Positions 35,523-45,690 are shown, counted from the stretch's first letter. The stretch: DNA of 51,779 nucleotides from an uncultured Bacteroides sp. (GCA_947074195.1 CAMTOS010000008.1:1-51779), one strand, 5' to 3'. The notes: generated by a model not told the origin, from the letters alone. Made by a program: numbers and translations.

Positions 35523-36716
35523 ATGAAAAGAAAATTAATTATATTATCTTTATTATTTGCCGGAGCAACTGCTACTGTTTGTGCGCAGGATAGAGTCAAA
35601 TATACCAGTGAAAGCTGGAATGACAATATCTTTATGAGCATTGGAGTAGGTATGCAGGCTACGGCTAATCCGGATACTAAATTTGGTAGTTCGATTACAC
35701 CTTTGGTAAATTTATCTGTAGGTAAATTAGTGAATCCGGTTGTTGGTATTCGTGGACAGGTATATGGCTGGCAGTCACGTCAAAAAACGGCTTATCCTTT
35801 TTTGGAAAGTGGATCTAAAGTAAAACGTAAAGAAAACTATGTTGGGGTAAATCTTGATGGTATGATTAACCTGACAAATCTTTTTTGCGGCTATAAACCA
35901 GGTCGTGTTTTCGAAGGTACTCTATTTGTGGGACCTTCTGTAAACTTTGTGAAAAATTATGCTAAATGGGTTGTTGGTTATGAAAGTAACAACCCTGGTG
36001 GCGGTGTTCAGGAAATTGTTCCAGATCCTGCTACAACTGATGTTGAAGGACACAAACTTCGTTGCTTAGTTGGTGCCAGTGTTGGTCTTGGAGCGAAATT
36101 TAATATCAATAAATATTTTTCTATTGATCTTGAAGCTCGTGGTCAGGTTACTCCTTCAATCTTAGGTGCTTATAGTAGTGGTAAGACTGACGGATATGTA
36201 TATTTCTCTGCTGGTGGTACTTATGTATTTGGTGGCAAGAAATTTGTTCCTGTTAATGGTAACATTAATATGGATGAAATTAATGATCAGCTAAATGCTT
36301 ACCGTGATCAACTATTATTATGTCAGGCAGAACTTGCTGAAGCTCTTAATGCTCTTGCAAATGCTCAGCCACAGGTTATTGAAGTTATTAAAGAGGTTCA
36401 GGTTGCTGGTCCTCGTGCAATCTTCTTTAAAATTGGTAGTTCGAAAATTGACGATTACGGAAAAGTTAATATTAAGTTAGCTGCTAAGATTATCAAAGAA
36501 AATCCTGATATGGTATATAAAATTGCCGGTTATTGTGATGAAGCAACTGGGTCTGTACCATTCAATCAGAAATTGTCTGAACAACGTGCGCAGAATGTTT
36601 ACGACCTTCTTCTTAGTGAAGGTGTAAATAAAGATCAGCTTAACTATATCGGTTATGGTGGTACTGCTAACATGTGGGGCAAAAACTTCTTGAATCGCGT
36701 AGTAATTCTTGAATAA
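35523..36716 (+). CDS. OmpA-family outer-membrane protein
   Basis: 397 residues: signal peptide ending near VCAQ, a beta-barrel (about 30-240), a short coiled coil (about 248-285, DEINDQLNAYRDQLLLCQAE), and a C-terminal OmpA peptidoglycan-binding domain. Key residues of that domain are present: Asp in GYCDEATGS and Arg in LSEQRA. It anchors the outer membrane to peptidoglycan. 57 bases after the N-terminal YjbH half, probably co-transcribed, with a terminator following. Confidence 0.88.
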   Translation: MKRKLIILSLLFAGATATVCAQDRVKYTSESWNDNIFMSIGVGMQATANPDTKFGSSITPLVNLSVGKLVNPVVGIRGQVYGWQSRQKTAYPFLESGSKVKRKENYVGVNLDGMINLTNLFCGYKPGRVFEGTLFVGPSVNFVKNYAKWVVGYESNNPGGGVQEIVPDPATTDVEGHKLRCLVGASVGLGAKFNINKYFSIDLEARGQVTPSILGAYSSGKTDGYVYFSAGGTYVFGGKKFVPVNGNINMDEINDQLNAYRDQLLLCQAELAEALNALANAQPQVIEVIKEVQVAGPRAIFFKIGSSKIDDYGKVNIKLAAKIIKENPDMVYKIAGYCDEATGSVPFNQKLSEQRAQNVYDLLLSEGVNKDQLNYIGYGGTANMWGKNFLNRVVILE

Positions 36717-36758
36717 AATATGGTCTCTTTTGAGGTTTAAAAATCTCAAAAAATGAAT

Positions 36759-36792
36759 AAAGGACGTCTTTTTGACGTCCTTTTGTTTTTTA
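36759..36792 (+). terminator. Terminator of the YjbH/DUF3869/ompA cluster
   Basis: AAAGGACGTC pairs with GACGTCCTTT around TTTTT, followed by TGTTTTTTA. Confidence 0.85.
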
Positions 36793-36836
36793 TTTCTGTA
36801 ATGATTTAAATTATAATTGTAAATTTGTACGTTAAT

Positions 36837-37256
36837 ATGGGACGAATCTTAGCATTAGATATTGGAAGTAAAAGAACTGGCATAGCCGTTAGTGATAATT
36901 TAAAACTTATCGCTAATGGTCTATCTACTATACCTACTCATCAATTAATTGATTTTATTTCAAAGTATATTAAAGAAAATGATGTTGAACGTTTAGTAAT
37001 AGGGAAACCAATGCAGATGGATAATAATCCATCGAAAAATATGAATAACGTCAATTCTTTTATAAATCTGCTTAAAAAGAAATTACCTGATTTACCTTAT
37101 GAATTGGTTGATGAGCGCTTTACTTCTGTTCTGGCACAAAGAACAATTCTTGAGGCCGGTTTAAAGAAAAAAGCTCGGCAGGACAAAGCTTTGGTAGACG
37201 AAGTTAGTGCTGTTATTATACTCCAGTCTTACTTAGAAATGATTCGACCCTTTTGA
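36837..37256 (+). CDS. ruvX: Holliday junction resolvase-like RuvX/YqgF
   Basis: 139 residues from the ATG at 36837 (a TTG four codons upstream is possible). RNase H-like fold: RILALDIGSKRTGIAVSD with the first catalytic Asp, VIGKPMQMDN, and DERFTSV, a conserved YqgF motif. Members process 16S rRNA 5' ends (E. coli YqgF) and were first proposed as Holliday resolvases. 19 bases before def. Confidence 0.93.
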   Translation: MGRILALDIGSKRTGIAVSDNLKLIANGLSTIPTHQLIDFISKYIKENDVERLVIGKPMQMDNNPSKNMNNVNSFINLLKKKLPDLPYELVDERFTSVLAQRTILEAGLKKKARQDKALVDEVSAVIILQSYLEMIRPF

Positions 37257-37275
37257 TGATTTAAATTTTATAAAT

Positions 37276-37833
37276 ATGATATTACCAATTTATACATACG
37301 GACAACCTGTATTAAGAAAAGAAGCTGAAAATATTGATCAAAATTATCCTGATCTACCTGTTTTAATTCAAAATATGTTTGATACAATGAATCATGCTGA
37401 TGGAGTTGGTCTTGCTGCTCCTCAGGTTGGTTTACCAATACGTATGTTTATCATTACTCTTGATCCTCTGGCTGAGGAACATCCGGAATATAAAGATTTT
37501 AATAAAGTCTATATTAATCCGGAGATTATTGAAGAAAGTGAAGATCAGGAAACGATGGATGAAGGATGTTTAAGTTTGCCTGGTGTTCATGAAACAGTTA
37601 AACGTAGTAAGAAGATTCGTGTAAAATATCACGATGCTGATTTTGTTGAACATGAAGAAGAGTTGGATGGATTCCATTCAAGAGTTTTTCAGCATGAATT
37701 CGATCATCTCGATGGAAAACTATTTATAGATCATCTATCAACTTTACGCAAGCAAATGATAAAGGGTAAACTGAATGTTATGCTTAAAGGTAAAGCCAGA
37801 AGCTCTTACAAAATGAAACAGGTTAAAGCTTAA
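37276..37833 (+). CDS. def: Peptide deformylase
   Basis: Removes the N-formyl group from nascent proteins. 185 residues with all three class motifs: GVGLAAPQ (43-50), EGCLSLPG (96-103, metal-ligand Cys98) and HEFDH (140-144, the two His ligands and catalytic Glu). Housekeeping gene in the order ruvX-def-TPR-thrS seen across the order. Confidence 0.97.
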   Translation: MILPIYTYGQPVLRKEAENIDQNYPDLPVLIQNMFDTMNHADGVGLAAPQVGLPIRMFIITLDPLAEEHPEYKDFNKVYINPEIIEESEDQETMDEGCLSLPGVHETVKRSKKIRVKYHDADFVEHEEELDGFHSRVFQHEFDHLDGKLFIDHLSTLRKQMIKGKLNVMLKGKARSSYKMKQVKA

Positions 37834-37926
37834 TTCATAAAAGTGCCAGGGAGCCCGACAAAATTCATACTTTTTCTATATCGATAATTACTATTTTACT
37901 AATTACTTGTTTTTAAGCTCAGTATA

Positions 37927-39927
37927 ATGCTAAAGAAACTATTATTTGTTTTATTCTTTTTACCGATTTACGCAAGCGCACAGATAAATACGGAAAGAGT
38001 AATGATGATTGCCCGAAATGCACTTTATTTTGAGGATTATGTATTGTCAATCCAATATTTCAATCAGGTAATTAATGCAAAACCCTATTTGTATGAACCT
38101 TATTTCTTTCGTGGTCTTGCAAAAATTAATCTCGATGATTTCCAGGGAGCAGAAGATGATTGTAATCTGGCAATAGAACGTAATCCCTTTGTAGTTGGTG
38201 TCTATCAAATACGTGGTTTGGCAAGAATTCGTCAGAATAATTATATCGGTGCTATTGAAGATTATACAAAAGCTCTTCAGTATGCTCCTGAAAATCTGAC
38301 GTTATGGCATAATCTGACTCTTTCTCATATGCAGCAGAAAGATTATGAAGCAGCTGAAAATGATTTGAATAAAATGTTGGCTATTTCACCCCGTTATACA
38401 CGTGCATATCTTATGCGCGGTGAAGTTCATATACAGAAGGGAGATACTCTAAAGGCTTTTGATGATTTCAATTATGCGCTTGAACTTGATAAATATGATC
38501 CCGATGCATGGTCTGCGCGAGCGTTACTTAAATTACAGCAAAGTGAATATGCTTCAGCTGAATCAGATTTAGATCAGGCTATTCGTTTAAGTGTAAGAAA
38601 TTCCGGAAATTATATAAACCGTGCATTAGCTCGTTTTCACCAGAATAATTTGCGTGGTGCAATGAATGATTATGACCTTGCACTTGAAATTGAACCAAAT
38701 AACTTTATTGGCCATTTTAATCGTGGTTTGTTGCGAGCACAGGTCGGTGATGATAACAGAGCTATTGATGATTTTGATTTTGTGTTGCAAGCGGAGCCTG
38801 ATAATATGATGGCTACCTTCAATCGTGGATTGCTTCGCGCACAAACAGGTGATTATCGTGGTGCAATTTCTGATTATTCTACTGTTATAGAACAACATCC
38901 TAATTTTCTAACAGGATATTATTATCGTGCTGAAGCCAGAAAAAAGATTGGTGATAAACATGGAGCAGAGCAGGACGAATTCAAACTTGTTCAATCTCAA
39001 TTTGATAAACTCCAGAATTCGAATACTGCTTCTGATAATTCTGATGAAGAAACTGAAGAAGATAAAACTAGAAAGAAATCTGATAAAAACATTGCAAACT
39101 ATCGGAAGATTGTAATTGCTGATGACGTTGAAGAAGAAAGAAAATATAAGAGTGATTATCGTGGCCGCGTTCAGGACCGAAATGTTAATATCCGACTTGA
39201 ACCGATGTTTTCTTTAAGTTACTATGAACGTAACAGCGATGTTAAGAAACCTACTAATTATCATAATTTCATTGATGATCTGAATCAAAGTAAAGCTTTT
39301 GCAAAACGTTTGATTATTACAAATATGGAAGCGCCTCTTACTGAAGAGCAGGTTAAATTCCACTTTCAGTTGATAGATGTGCATACATCTGATATTTTGA
39401 ACGATCCTATGAATGTAAATAATCGCTTTGCACGTGCGCTCGACTTCTATTTATTACAGGATTTCAATAGTTCAATCGAAGATTTAAATCTTGCAATAGC
39501 ATTGAATAATACTTTTTATCCTTCTTATTTTATGCGCGCTTTAGTAAGGTGTAAACAGCTTGAATATATACGTGCGACTGAAGGTGCAACAAATGCAACA
39601 GATGGAAAAGAAATTACCGGTTTAGATTACGATGTTGTAATTGCAGATCTGAACAAAGTAGTTGATCTTGCGCCGGATTTCGTATATGCTTATTATAACA
39701 GAGGCAATCTGCGTGCAATGCTTAAAGATTACAGAGCAGCTTTAGTCGATTATGATAAGGCCATTGAGCTGAACCCTAATTTTGCCGATGCATATTTTAA
39801 TCGTGGATTAACTCATATTTTCCTTGGAAATAATAAAAAAGGAATAGCAGATTTGAGTAAGGCTGGTGAATTAGGCTTATATAGTGCTTACAATATTATA
39901 AAGAGATTTACAGAATACAATGATTAA
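37927..39927 (+). CDS. Exported TPR protein with two repeat blocks
   Basis: 666 residues with a signal peptide (MLKKLLFVLFFLPIYASAQ). About nine to ten tetratricopeptide repeats form a first block (about 25-340); within it the unit FNRGLLRAQ occurs twice almost unchanged. A charged, low-complexity linker (about 345-400, rich in Asp, Glu and Lys) follows, then a non-TPR segment (about 400-480) and a second TPR block (about 480-666). A periplasmic scaffold of unknown clients. Its place between def and thrS is a conserved arrangement in Bacteroidales. Confidence 0.82.
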   Translation: MLKKLLFVLFFLPIYASAQINTERVMMIARNALYFEDYVLSIQYFNQVINAKPYLYEPYFFRGLAKINLDDFQGAEDDCNLAIERNPFVVGVYQIRGLARIRQNNYIGAIEDYTKALQYAPENLTLWHNLTLSHMQQKDYEAAENDLNKMLAISPRYTRAYLMRGEVHIQKGDTLKAFDDFNYALELDKYDPDAWSARALLKLQQSEYASAESDLDQAIRLSVRNSGNYINRALARFHQNNLRGAMNDYDLALEIEPNNFIGHFNRGLLRAQVGDDNRAIDDFDFVLQAEPDNMMATFNRGLLRAQTGDYRGAISDYSTVIEQHPNFLTGYYYRAEARKKIGDKHGAEQDEFKLVQSQFDKLQNSNTASDNSDEETEEDKTRKKSDKNIANYRKIVIADDVEEERKYKSDYRGRVQDRNVNIRLEPMFSLSYYERNSDVKKPTNYHNFIDDLNQSKAFAKRLIITNMEAPLTEEQVKFHFQLIDVHTSDILNDPMNVNNRFARALDFYLLQDFNSSIEDLNLAIALNNTFYPSYFMRALVRCKQLEYIRATEGATNATDGKEITGLDYDVVIADLNKVVDLAPDFVYAYYNRGNLRAMLKDYRAALVDYDKAIELNPNFADAYFNRGLTHIFLGNNKKGIADLSKAGELGLYSAYNIIKRFTEYND

Positions 39928-40087
39928 GAAAGGATGCTTTCATTGTCAATAATCCTTTGTTCATATATTTAAGCCATTGCAATGTAACTTTATCTGTCAA
40001 AAAAATAATTATCAGTTTAAGATAAGTCGAAAAGATTTAGTTACTTTGCGCAATTAAGATTAAAAAAGAAAAACGATATAATACATT

Positions 40088-42028
40088 ATGATAAAAATTA
40101 CTTTTCCTGATGGCTCTGTAAGAGAGTATGCAAAAGGGGTTACAGGCCTGCAAATTGCAGAAAGTATTAGTTCACGATTGGCTCAGGATGTTCTTGCATG
40201 CAGCGTGAATGGTGAGACATATGATTTGGGTCGTCCGATTAATGAGGATGCTTCAGTAAAATTATACAAATGGGATGATGAAGAAGGTAAACATGCATTC
40301 TGGCATACAAGTGCACACTTGCTTGCCGAAGCTTTACAGGAACTTTATCCCGGAATACAGTTTGGTATTGGTCCAGCCATCGAAAACGGATTCTATTATG
40401 ATGTTGATCCGGGCGAAGTGGTAATAAAAGAATCTGACCTTCCTGCTATTGAAAAGAAAATGGCAGAGCTTGTCGCTAAGAAAGAGGCAGTTGTAAGAGA
40501 AGATATTGCTAAGGAGGATGCGCTTAAAATGTTCGGCGAAAGAGGTGAAACATATAAATGTGAACTTATTTCAGAACTTGAAGATGGCCGTATCACTACA
40601 TATACTCAGGGTGAATTCACCGATTTATGCCGTGGGCCTCACTTGTTGACTACTGCACCTATTAAAGCTGTTAAGCTGTTGAATGTGGCAGGAGCTTACT
40701 GGAGAGGACAGGAAGATCGCAAGATGTTGACTCGTATTTATGGTATTTCTTTCCCTAAAAAGAAGATGCTTGATGAATACCTTGTAATGCTTGAAGAGGC
40801 TAAGAAACGTGACCACCGCAAAATCGGTAAAGAGATGCAATTGTTTATGTTCTCTGAAACTGTAGGTAAAGGTCTGCCAATGTGGCTTCCAAAAGGTACT
40901 GCATTGCGTCTTCGTCTGCAAGATTTCCTTAGACGTATTCAGGCTCGTTATGATTACCAGGAAGTAATTACTCCACCAATCGGTAATAAATTGCTTTATA
41001 TCACTTCAGGTCACTATGCTAAATACGGAAAAGATTCTTTCCAACCGATCCATACTCCTGAAGAAGGCGAAGAATATTTCTTGAAACCAATGAACTGCCC
41101 TCACCACTGTGAGATGTATAAAGTAGTTCCACGTTCATATAAAGATCTTCCTTTACGTCTGGCTGAATTCGGTACAGTGTGTCGTTATGAGCAGAGTGGG
41201 GAGCTTCACGGTTTAACACGTGTTCGTAGCTTTACACAAGATGATGCTCATATCTTCTGCCGTCCCGATCAGGTGAAAGAAGAATTCCTTCGTGTAATGG
41301 ATATCATTTCGATTGTATTCCAGTCGATGAACTTCACTAACTTCGAAGCGCAGATTTCACTTCGTGATAAAGAAAATCGCACTAAATATATTGGTAGCGA
41401 TGAAAACTGGGATAAAGCTGAACAGGCTATCATTGAAGCCTGTGAGGAAAAAGGACTTAAAGCAAAAATTGAATACGGTGAGGCAGCATTCTACGGACCA
41501 AAGCTTGACTTTATGGTAAAAGATGCTATTGGTCGTCGCTGGCAGCTTGGAACAATCCAGGTAGATTATAATCTTCCTGAACGTTTCGATCTTGAATATA
41601 CAGGTTCAGACAATCAGAAGCATCGTCCGGTAATGATTCACCGTGCACCATTCGGTTCAATGGAACGTTTCGTAGCTGTATTGATTGAACACACTGCAGG
41701 TAAATTCCCATTGTGGTTAACTCCTGATCAGGTGGCTATTTTGCCTATCAGCGAAAAGTTCAATGAATACGCTGAACAAGTACGTGAATATTTACGTTTG
41801 AATGACATTCGTGCCATTGTTGATGACCGTAATGAAAAAATTGGGCGTAAAATTCGTGATAATGAAATGAAGCGCATACCATATATGCTTGTAGTTGGCG
41901 AAAAAGAAGCCGAAAACGGTGAAGTTTCTGTCAGAAAACAAGGCGAAGGCGATAAAGGAACCATGAAATTCGAGGATTTTGCAAAAATTGTGAATGAAGA
42001 GGTTCAGAATATGATAAATAAGTGGTAA
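40088..42028 (+). CDS. thrS: Threonyl-tRNA synthetase
   Basis: Charges tRNA-Thr. 646 residues, full-length: TGS domain (1-60), editing domain with [11 protein letters not shown] (near 73), class II catalytic core with the zinc-site [10 protein letters not shown] (near 336) and [15 protein letters not shown], then the anticodon-binding domain. First gene of the classical thrS-infC-rpmI-rplT order. A tRNA-Thr(CGU) gene lies in this window at 50873-50945. Confidence 0.98.
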   Translation: MIKITFPDGSVREYAKGVTGLQIAESISSRLAQDVLACSVNGETYDLGRPINEDASVKLYKWDDEEGKHAFWHTSAHLLAEALQELYPGIQFGIGPAIENGFYYDVDPGEVVIKESDLPAIEKKMAELVAKKEAVVREDIAKEDALKMFGERGETYKCELISELEDGRITTYTQGEFTDLCRGPHLLTTAPIKAVKLLNVAGAYWRGQEDRKMLTRIYGISFPKKKMLDEYLVMLEEAKKRDHRKIGKEMQLFMFSETVGKGLPMWLPKGTALRLRLQDFLRRIQARYDYQEVITPPIGNKLLYITSGHYAKYGKDSFQPIHTPEEGEEYFLKPMNCPHHCEMYKVVPRSYKDLPLRLAEFGTVCRYEQSGELHGLTRVRSFTQDDAHIFCRPDQVKEEFLRVMDIISIVFQSMNFTNFEAQISLRDKENRTKYIGSDENWDKAEQAIIEACEEKGLKAKIEYGEAAFYGPKLDFMVKDAIGRRWQLGTIQVDYNLPERFDLEYTGSDNQKHRPVMIHRAPFGSMERFVAVLIEHTAGKFPLWLTPDQVAILPISEKFNEYAEQVREYLRLNDIRAIVDDRNEKIGRKIRDNEMKRIPYMLVVGEKEAENGEVSVRKQGEGDKGTMKFEDFAKIVNEEVQNMINKW

Positions 42029-42076
42029 ATTTGCAGCCAATTAATTGATAACTAAATTAAATATACAATAGCCAAT

Positions 42077-42670
42077 TTGGAAAGTAAACGTTTTTCACCA
42101 AGAAATGTAGCGCCTAAAGAACTGCATAGAATTAATGAGAAGATTCATGCAAAAGAAGTTCGAATTGTAGGCGATGATGTAGAACCTAAAGTGTACCCTA
42201 TAGCTCAGGCCTTGCGAATGGCTGAAGAGTTAGAAATGGATTTAGTGGAAATTTCACCAAATGCACAACCTCCTGTTTGTCGTATTATTGAATATTCTAA
42301 ATTTCTTTATCAATTAAAAAAACGCCAAAAGGAGCAGAAAGCTAAGCAAGTTAAAGTTAATGTGAAAGAGATTCGTTTCGGACCACAAACCGACGATCAC
42401 GATTACAAGTTCAAGCTTAAACATGCTATTGGTTTCTTAGAAGATGGTGACAAGGTTAAAGCTTATGTATTCTTCAAAGGCCGCTCAATTCTTTTCAAAG
42501 AGCAGGGTGAAGTTCTTTTGCTTCGTTTTGCCAATGATCTAGAAGAGTATGCTAAAGTAGATCAACTTCCTGTTTTGGAAGGTAAGCGTATGATTATCTT
42601 CTTGTCTCCTAAGAAAAAACAAGCTCCAAAGCCTGCTGAGAAAGCTGCTGACAGCCCAGAAGAAAAATAA
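42077..42670 (+). CDS. infC: Translation initiation factor IF-3
   Basis: Binds the 30S subunit and checks start-codon pairing. About 197 residues with [17 protein letters not shown] at the N-terminal domain, the Lys-rich linker [14 protein letters not shown], and the C-terminal domain, plus a short Lys/Pro/Ala/Glu tail. There is no upstream ATG in frame: TTG at 42077 is the best start, with ATT at 42056 (directly after an in-frame TAA at 42053) as the alternative. Rare start codons on infC underlie autoregulation in E. coli, where the start is AUU. Confidence 0.95.
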   Translation: MESKRFSPRNVAPKELHRINEKIHAKEVRIVGDDVEPKVYPIAQALRMAEELEMDLVEISPNAQPPVCRIIEYSKFLYQLKKRQKEQKAKQVKVNVKEIRFGPQTDDHDYKFKLKHAIGFLEDGDKVKAYVFFKGRSILFKEQGEVLLLRFANDLEEYAKVDQLPVLEGKRMIIFLSPKKKQAPKPAEKAADSPEEK

Positions 42671-42684
42671 TATTCGAAATGCGA

Positions 42685-42705
42685 AGCGCGCGGGTATAGT
42701 GCGCT
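42685..42705 (+). promoter_or_regulatory. Hairpin between infC and rpmI (candidate r-protein leader)
   Basis: AGCGC (42685-42689) and GCGCT (42701-42705) can pair, and an alternative GGTA/TACC stem overlaps. It is in the intercistronic region where L20 represses rpmI-rplT in other bacteria. Weak evidence. Confidence 0.3.
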
Positions 42706-42739
42706 ACCATTATAAATTAATAATTTAAATATCATTAAG

Positions 42740-42937
42740 ATGCCAAAGATGAAGACTAACTCCGGTGCCAAAAAAAGGTTTACCCTTACCGGAACAGGTA
42801 AAATCAAAAGAAAGCACGCTTTTCACAGTCACATTTTGACTAAGAAATCTAAAAAGAGAAAAAGAAACTTGTGCTATTCTACAACTGTAGATGCGACTAA
42901 CGTAAGCCAAGTTAAGGAACTCTTAGCTATGAAGTAA
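42740..42937 (+). CDS. rpmI: 50S ribosomal protein L35
   Basis: 65 residues, [20 protein letters not shown] at the start and a Lys/Arg-rich remainder with [14 protein letters not shown], the standard L35 pattern. Between infC and rplT in the conserved operon. Confidence 0.97.
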   Translation: MPKMKTNSGAKKRFTLTGTGKIKRKHAFHSHILTKKSKKRKRNLCYSTTVDATNVSQVKELLAMK

Positions 42938-43038
42938 TTAAAGCGTGAAAGTATTTTAAAGTTATTATTAACCGAATGCATTAGCTCAAAGTTCGTTATC
43001 AGTGAATAACGGCGCTAACATTCAAAAACAGTAAAACT

Positions 43039-43389
43039 ATGCCAAGATCAGTAAATCATGTTGCTTCAAGAGCAAGAAGAAAGAAAATTTTAAAACTTAC
43101 CAGAGGTTACTTTGGTGCTAGAAAAAATGTTTGGACAGTAGCTAAGAATACCTGGGAAAAAGGTTTGACTTATGCTTTCCGTGACCGTAGAAATAAGAAA
43201 AGAAATTTCCGCGCTCTTTGGATCCAACGTATCAATGCTGCTGCTCGTCTTGAAGGAATGTCATATTCTAAATTGATGGGTGGATTGCACAAAGCTGGAA
43301 TCGAAATCAACCGTAAGGTTTTGGCTGATTTAGCGATGAATCATCCTGAAGCATTCAAAGCAATTGTTGCAAAAGCTAAAGAAGCTTAA
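43039..43389 (+). CDS. rplT: 50S ribosomal protein L20
   Basis: 116 residues beginning [20 protein letters not shown], with [15 protein letters not shown] and [12 protein letters not shown], typical of L20. Binds 23S rRNA early in assembly and represses its own operon in several bacteria. A short perfect hairpin (CGTTAT/ATAACG, 42994-43011) lies in the rpmI-rplT gap. Terminator follows at 43414-43449. Confidence 0.97.
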   Translation: MPRSVNHVASRARRKKILKLTRGYFGARKNVWTVAKNTWEKGLTYAFRDRRNKKRNFRALWIQRINAAARLEGMSYSKLMGGLHKAGIEINRKVLADLAMNHPEAFKAIVAKAKEA

Positions 43390-43413
43390 CCAACATAACT
43401 TTATAGGATTTAT

Positions 43414-43449
43414 AAAAGTCGGCTAACTCACTGAGTAGCCGACTTTTTT
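43414..43449 (+). terminator. Terminator of the rplT operon
   Basis: AAAAGTCGGCTA pairs with TAGCCGACTTTT around a short loop, followed by TTA. Confidence 0.9.
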
Positions 43450-43512
43450 ATTGTTAATATCCTTTATAAGGGACTTAAAGGGTGTGAAAGGATAAACAAA
43501 TGCCGAAAATGC

Positions 43513-43543
43513 TTGTTTATTATATATGAAAAGATTATTTTTG
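43513..43543 (+). promoter_or_regulatory. Promoter of the putative ncRNA
   Basis: TATTTTTG (43536-43543) fits TAnnTTTG exactly, with TTG (43513-43515) 20 bases upstream. It points at 43550-43560, where the structured RNA begins. Confidence 0.55.
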
Positions 43544-43549
43544 TATTAG

Positions 43550-43778
43550 ATAAAAATAGCCGTGTCAGACTGATTGGGAAACTCTTCAAATTATTCTGAT
43601 ATACCGAGAAAAGCTTCTGTTCTTAATGGCGGGCCACATCCTCCGGGAGCTATAAGCCAGTGGATTACAAAGGGGGCGAGCACTCAAATCTTGTTCTATC
43701 AGAGTTTCATCACATCGCCGATACGGTTTCTTTATAATAAGAAAGAGCCAGTAAGTTTAACACTTGCCGGCTCTTTTT
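43550..43778 (+). ncRNA. Independent structured RNA, candidate 6S-like RNA
   Basis: A 420-base gap between rplT and xpt contains no protein gene but a complete transcription unit: promoter, about 180 bases, terminator. The ends pair: GCCGTGTC (43559-43566) with GATACGGT (43720-43727), and GAAACTC (43578-43584) with GAGTTTC (43702-43708), plus TGAT with ATCA. This is a long rod with a large unpaired middle and a GC-rich apical part (CCTCC with GGGGG, CCAC with GTGG). That layout and size suit 6S RNA, including the Flavobacteria/Bacteroidota variants. 6S is inferred; a structured RNA is well supported. A 68-codon frame on top of it (43574-43780) is not called. Confidence 0.55.
43742..43778. terminator. 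Terminator of the ncRNA, also usable by xpt
   Basis: AAAGAGCC (43742-43749) pairs with GGCTCTTT (43769-43776), with further pairing inside the loop, followed by TT. It lies between the plus-strand RNA and the minus-strand xpt, and has A-run/T-run on both sides. Confidence 0.8.
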
Positions 43779-43809
43779 AGTTTATCAATTTGTATAATAT
43801 TCTGATTCT

Positions 43810-44376
43810 CTATTTGAGTTGAATTTTACCATTCTCAAGGTTTTCGATAATGGCAAGACTTTCAATCTCAGCTCCTTTGGATTCTAATAGTTTCCTGCCT
43901 TCCTGAAACTCTTTTTCTATTACAAAACCCATACCTACCAATTGAGCTCCTGCTTGCTCTATCAGGTCGATAATGCCTACAGCTGCATTGCCATAAGCAA
44001 GGAAGTCATCTATGAAAAGAATACGGTCATCAGGTGTCAGAAAGTCTTTGCTAATGACTACTTCATACTCTCTGTTTTTGGTAAACGAGCGAACTGTTGT
44101 AGTCAATGCATTCTGCATGGTTTTTGGCGACTTTTTTTTGGCAAATACCACTGGCAATTTCATGAAATAGCCAGTCATGATAGCCGGAGCGATTCCACTT
44201 GCTTCTATCGTCATGATTTTATTTGGTTTAACCGCAGCGAATCGTTCTGCAAATTCCTTACCAATATCACTCATTAAAGTTGGATCCATCTGATGATTGA
44301 TGAAGCTGTCTACTTTTAAAATGCCACCTTCAAAACATTTTCCGTCCTGAAGTATTCTTTTCTTTAATTTATCCAT
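43810..44376 (-). CDS. xpt: Xanthine phosphoribosyltransferase
   Basis: Converts xanthine and PRPP to XMP in purine salvage. 188 residues; the PRPP-binding loop is [14 protein letters not shown], and [12 protein letters not shown] matches the Xpt family. It follows paaK by 6 bases on the same strand. Functionally it would consume the xanthine made by the guanine deaminase at 505-972. No purine riboswitch was seen. Confidence 0.93.
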   Translation of the reverse strand: MDKLKKRILQDGKCFEGGILKVDSFINHQMDPTLMSDIGKEFAERFAAVKPNKIMTIEASGIAPAIMTGYFMKLPVVFAKKKSPKTMQNALTTTVRSFTKNREYEVVISKDFLTPDDRILFIDDFLAYGNAAVGIIDLIEQAGAQLVGMGFVIEKEFQEGRKLLESKGAEIESLAIIENLENGKIQLK

Positions 44377-44382
44377 TTTAAT

Positions 44383-45690
44383 CTATTTATTTTCCCGGAG
44401 ATCTTTTACTCTTACCGCTTTGCCTTCGCTTTGAGGAATCGATCCTTTTTTTACCAGTTTTAATTTAGGTGTTACCAATATTTCATCTTTCAGCTGACGC
44501 GTAATTTCTTTCCGGACTTTTTCGAGTTCAATATAATTGTCAGTCGAAAGATCATTTAATTCTACATCAACAATCATTTCATCCTGATTGTTTTTCGTCT
44601 CAAGTGTGATCAGATAATTGCTGCCTAACTCAGGGAATTGCATAAGTATCTTTTCAATTTGCATTGGAAATATATTTACCCCCTTGATGATAAACATGTC
44701 ATCACTACGGCCCTTAATACGGTCAATACGACGGTGTGTTCTGCCGCAAGCGCATTTACCCGGAATGATTCGTGTTAAATCACGGGTACGATATCTGAGC
44801 AAAGGCATCATCTCGCGGTCGAGTGTAGTGAGCACTAATTCGCCAATTTCTCCATCTGGCAAGAGTTCTCCTGTTTCAGGATTGATGATCTCTACCAGAT
44901 AGCAGTCTTCCCAGATATGCATACCGTTTTGTTCCTTACATTCAAAGGCTACTCCAGGACCATTCATTTCTGTCATTCCAAAGCAATTATATGCCTTTAC
45001 GCCGAGTAGCTTTTCAATTTTACGGCGTTGTTCATCCGTATGCGGTTCTGCACCGATAATAAGTGTTTTTAATGAACTGCTTACAGGGTCCTGACCTTCT
45101 TCGTGGAAGACCTCAGCTAAACGAATGGCATAGCTTGGTATGGCATGAAGTGCAGTGGTATGAAAGTCATTTATAAACTTAATTTGTCGCTTACTATTAC
45201 CCGCAGCTGCCGGAACAGTTAATGCTCCCAGTCGTTCAGCGCCATATTGAAAGCCCAATCCTCCGGTAAACATTCCATAGCCGGAACTATTTTGGAATAC
45301 ATCCGTATTTCGTACACCCACCATGTATAAGCAACGAGCCACCAGATTTGCCCAGGAATCAAGATCATGTTGCGAATGAACAATAACTGTCGGATTACCG
45401 GTAGTACCGCTCGATGAATGTATGCGAACTCCGTCATTTTTCATATCACCAGCCACTAAACCGAAGGGATAGTGTTCACGCATATCCGCTTTCACCGTAA
45501 ATGGTATTTTCCGGATATCCTCTAAGCTTTTTATACTTTCCGGTGTAATATTATTCTTCTCGAAAATCTCTTTGTAAAAAGGCGACTTAAAAGCAGTTTC
45601 AACCGTTTTCTTCAGACGCTTCAACTGTAACTCTTGCAAATCATCAGCATTCATCGTCTCTATTCGTTCTTCCCAGTAGTTAGATGTCAT
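44383..45690 (-). CDS. paaK: Phenylacetate-CoA ligase
   Basis: Activates phenylacetate or related aryl acids with ATP and CoA. 435 residues: the AMP-binding loop HSSSGTTGNPT, the GMTEMNGPGVAFEC motif, and the C-terminal domain with KGVNIFPMQIEKIL, standard PaaK features. No paa ring-oxidation genes are present. Next to iorAB it probably interconverts arylacetates and arylacetyl-CoA, so either salvage to aromatic amino acids or arylacetate production is possible. Confidence 0.92.
   Translation of the reverse strand: MTSNYWEERIETMNADDLQELQLKRLKKTVETAFKSPFYKEIFEKNNITPESIKSLEDIRKIPFTVKADMREHYPFGLVAGDMKNDGVRIHSSSGTTGNPTVIVHSQHDLDSWANLVARCLYMVGVRNTDVFQNSSGYGMFTGGLGFQYGAERLGALTVPAAAGNSKRQIKFINDFHTTALHAIPSYAIRLAEVFHEEGQDPVSSSLKTLIIGAEPHTDEQRRKIEKLLGVKAYNCFGMTEMNGPGVAFECKEQNGMHIWEDCYLVEIINPETGELLPDGEIGELVLTTLDREMMPLLRYRTRDLTRIIPGKCACGRTHRRIDRIKGRSDDMFIIKGVNIFPMQIEKILMQFPELGSNYLITLETKNNQDEMIVDVELNDLSTDNYIELEKVRKEITRQLKDEILVTPKLKLVKKGSIPQSEGKAVRVKDLRENK

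Noticed and set aside
43574..43780. 68-codon plus-strand frame in the rplT-xpt gap
   Set aside because: It overlaps the paired RNA structure and runs into the terminator stem, with no family features or ribosome site. A structured RNA explains the region better.
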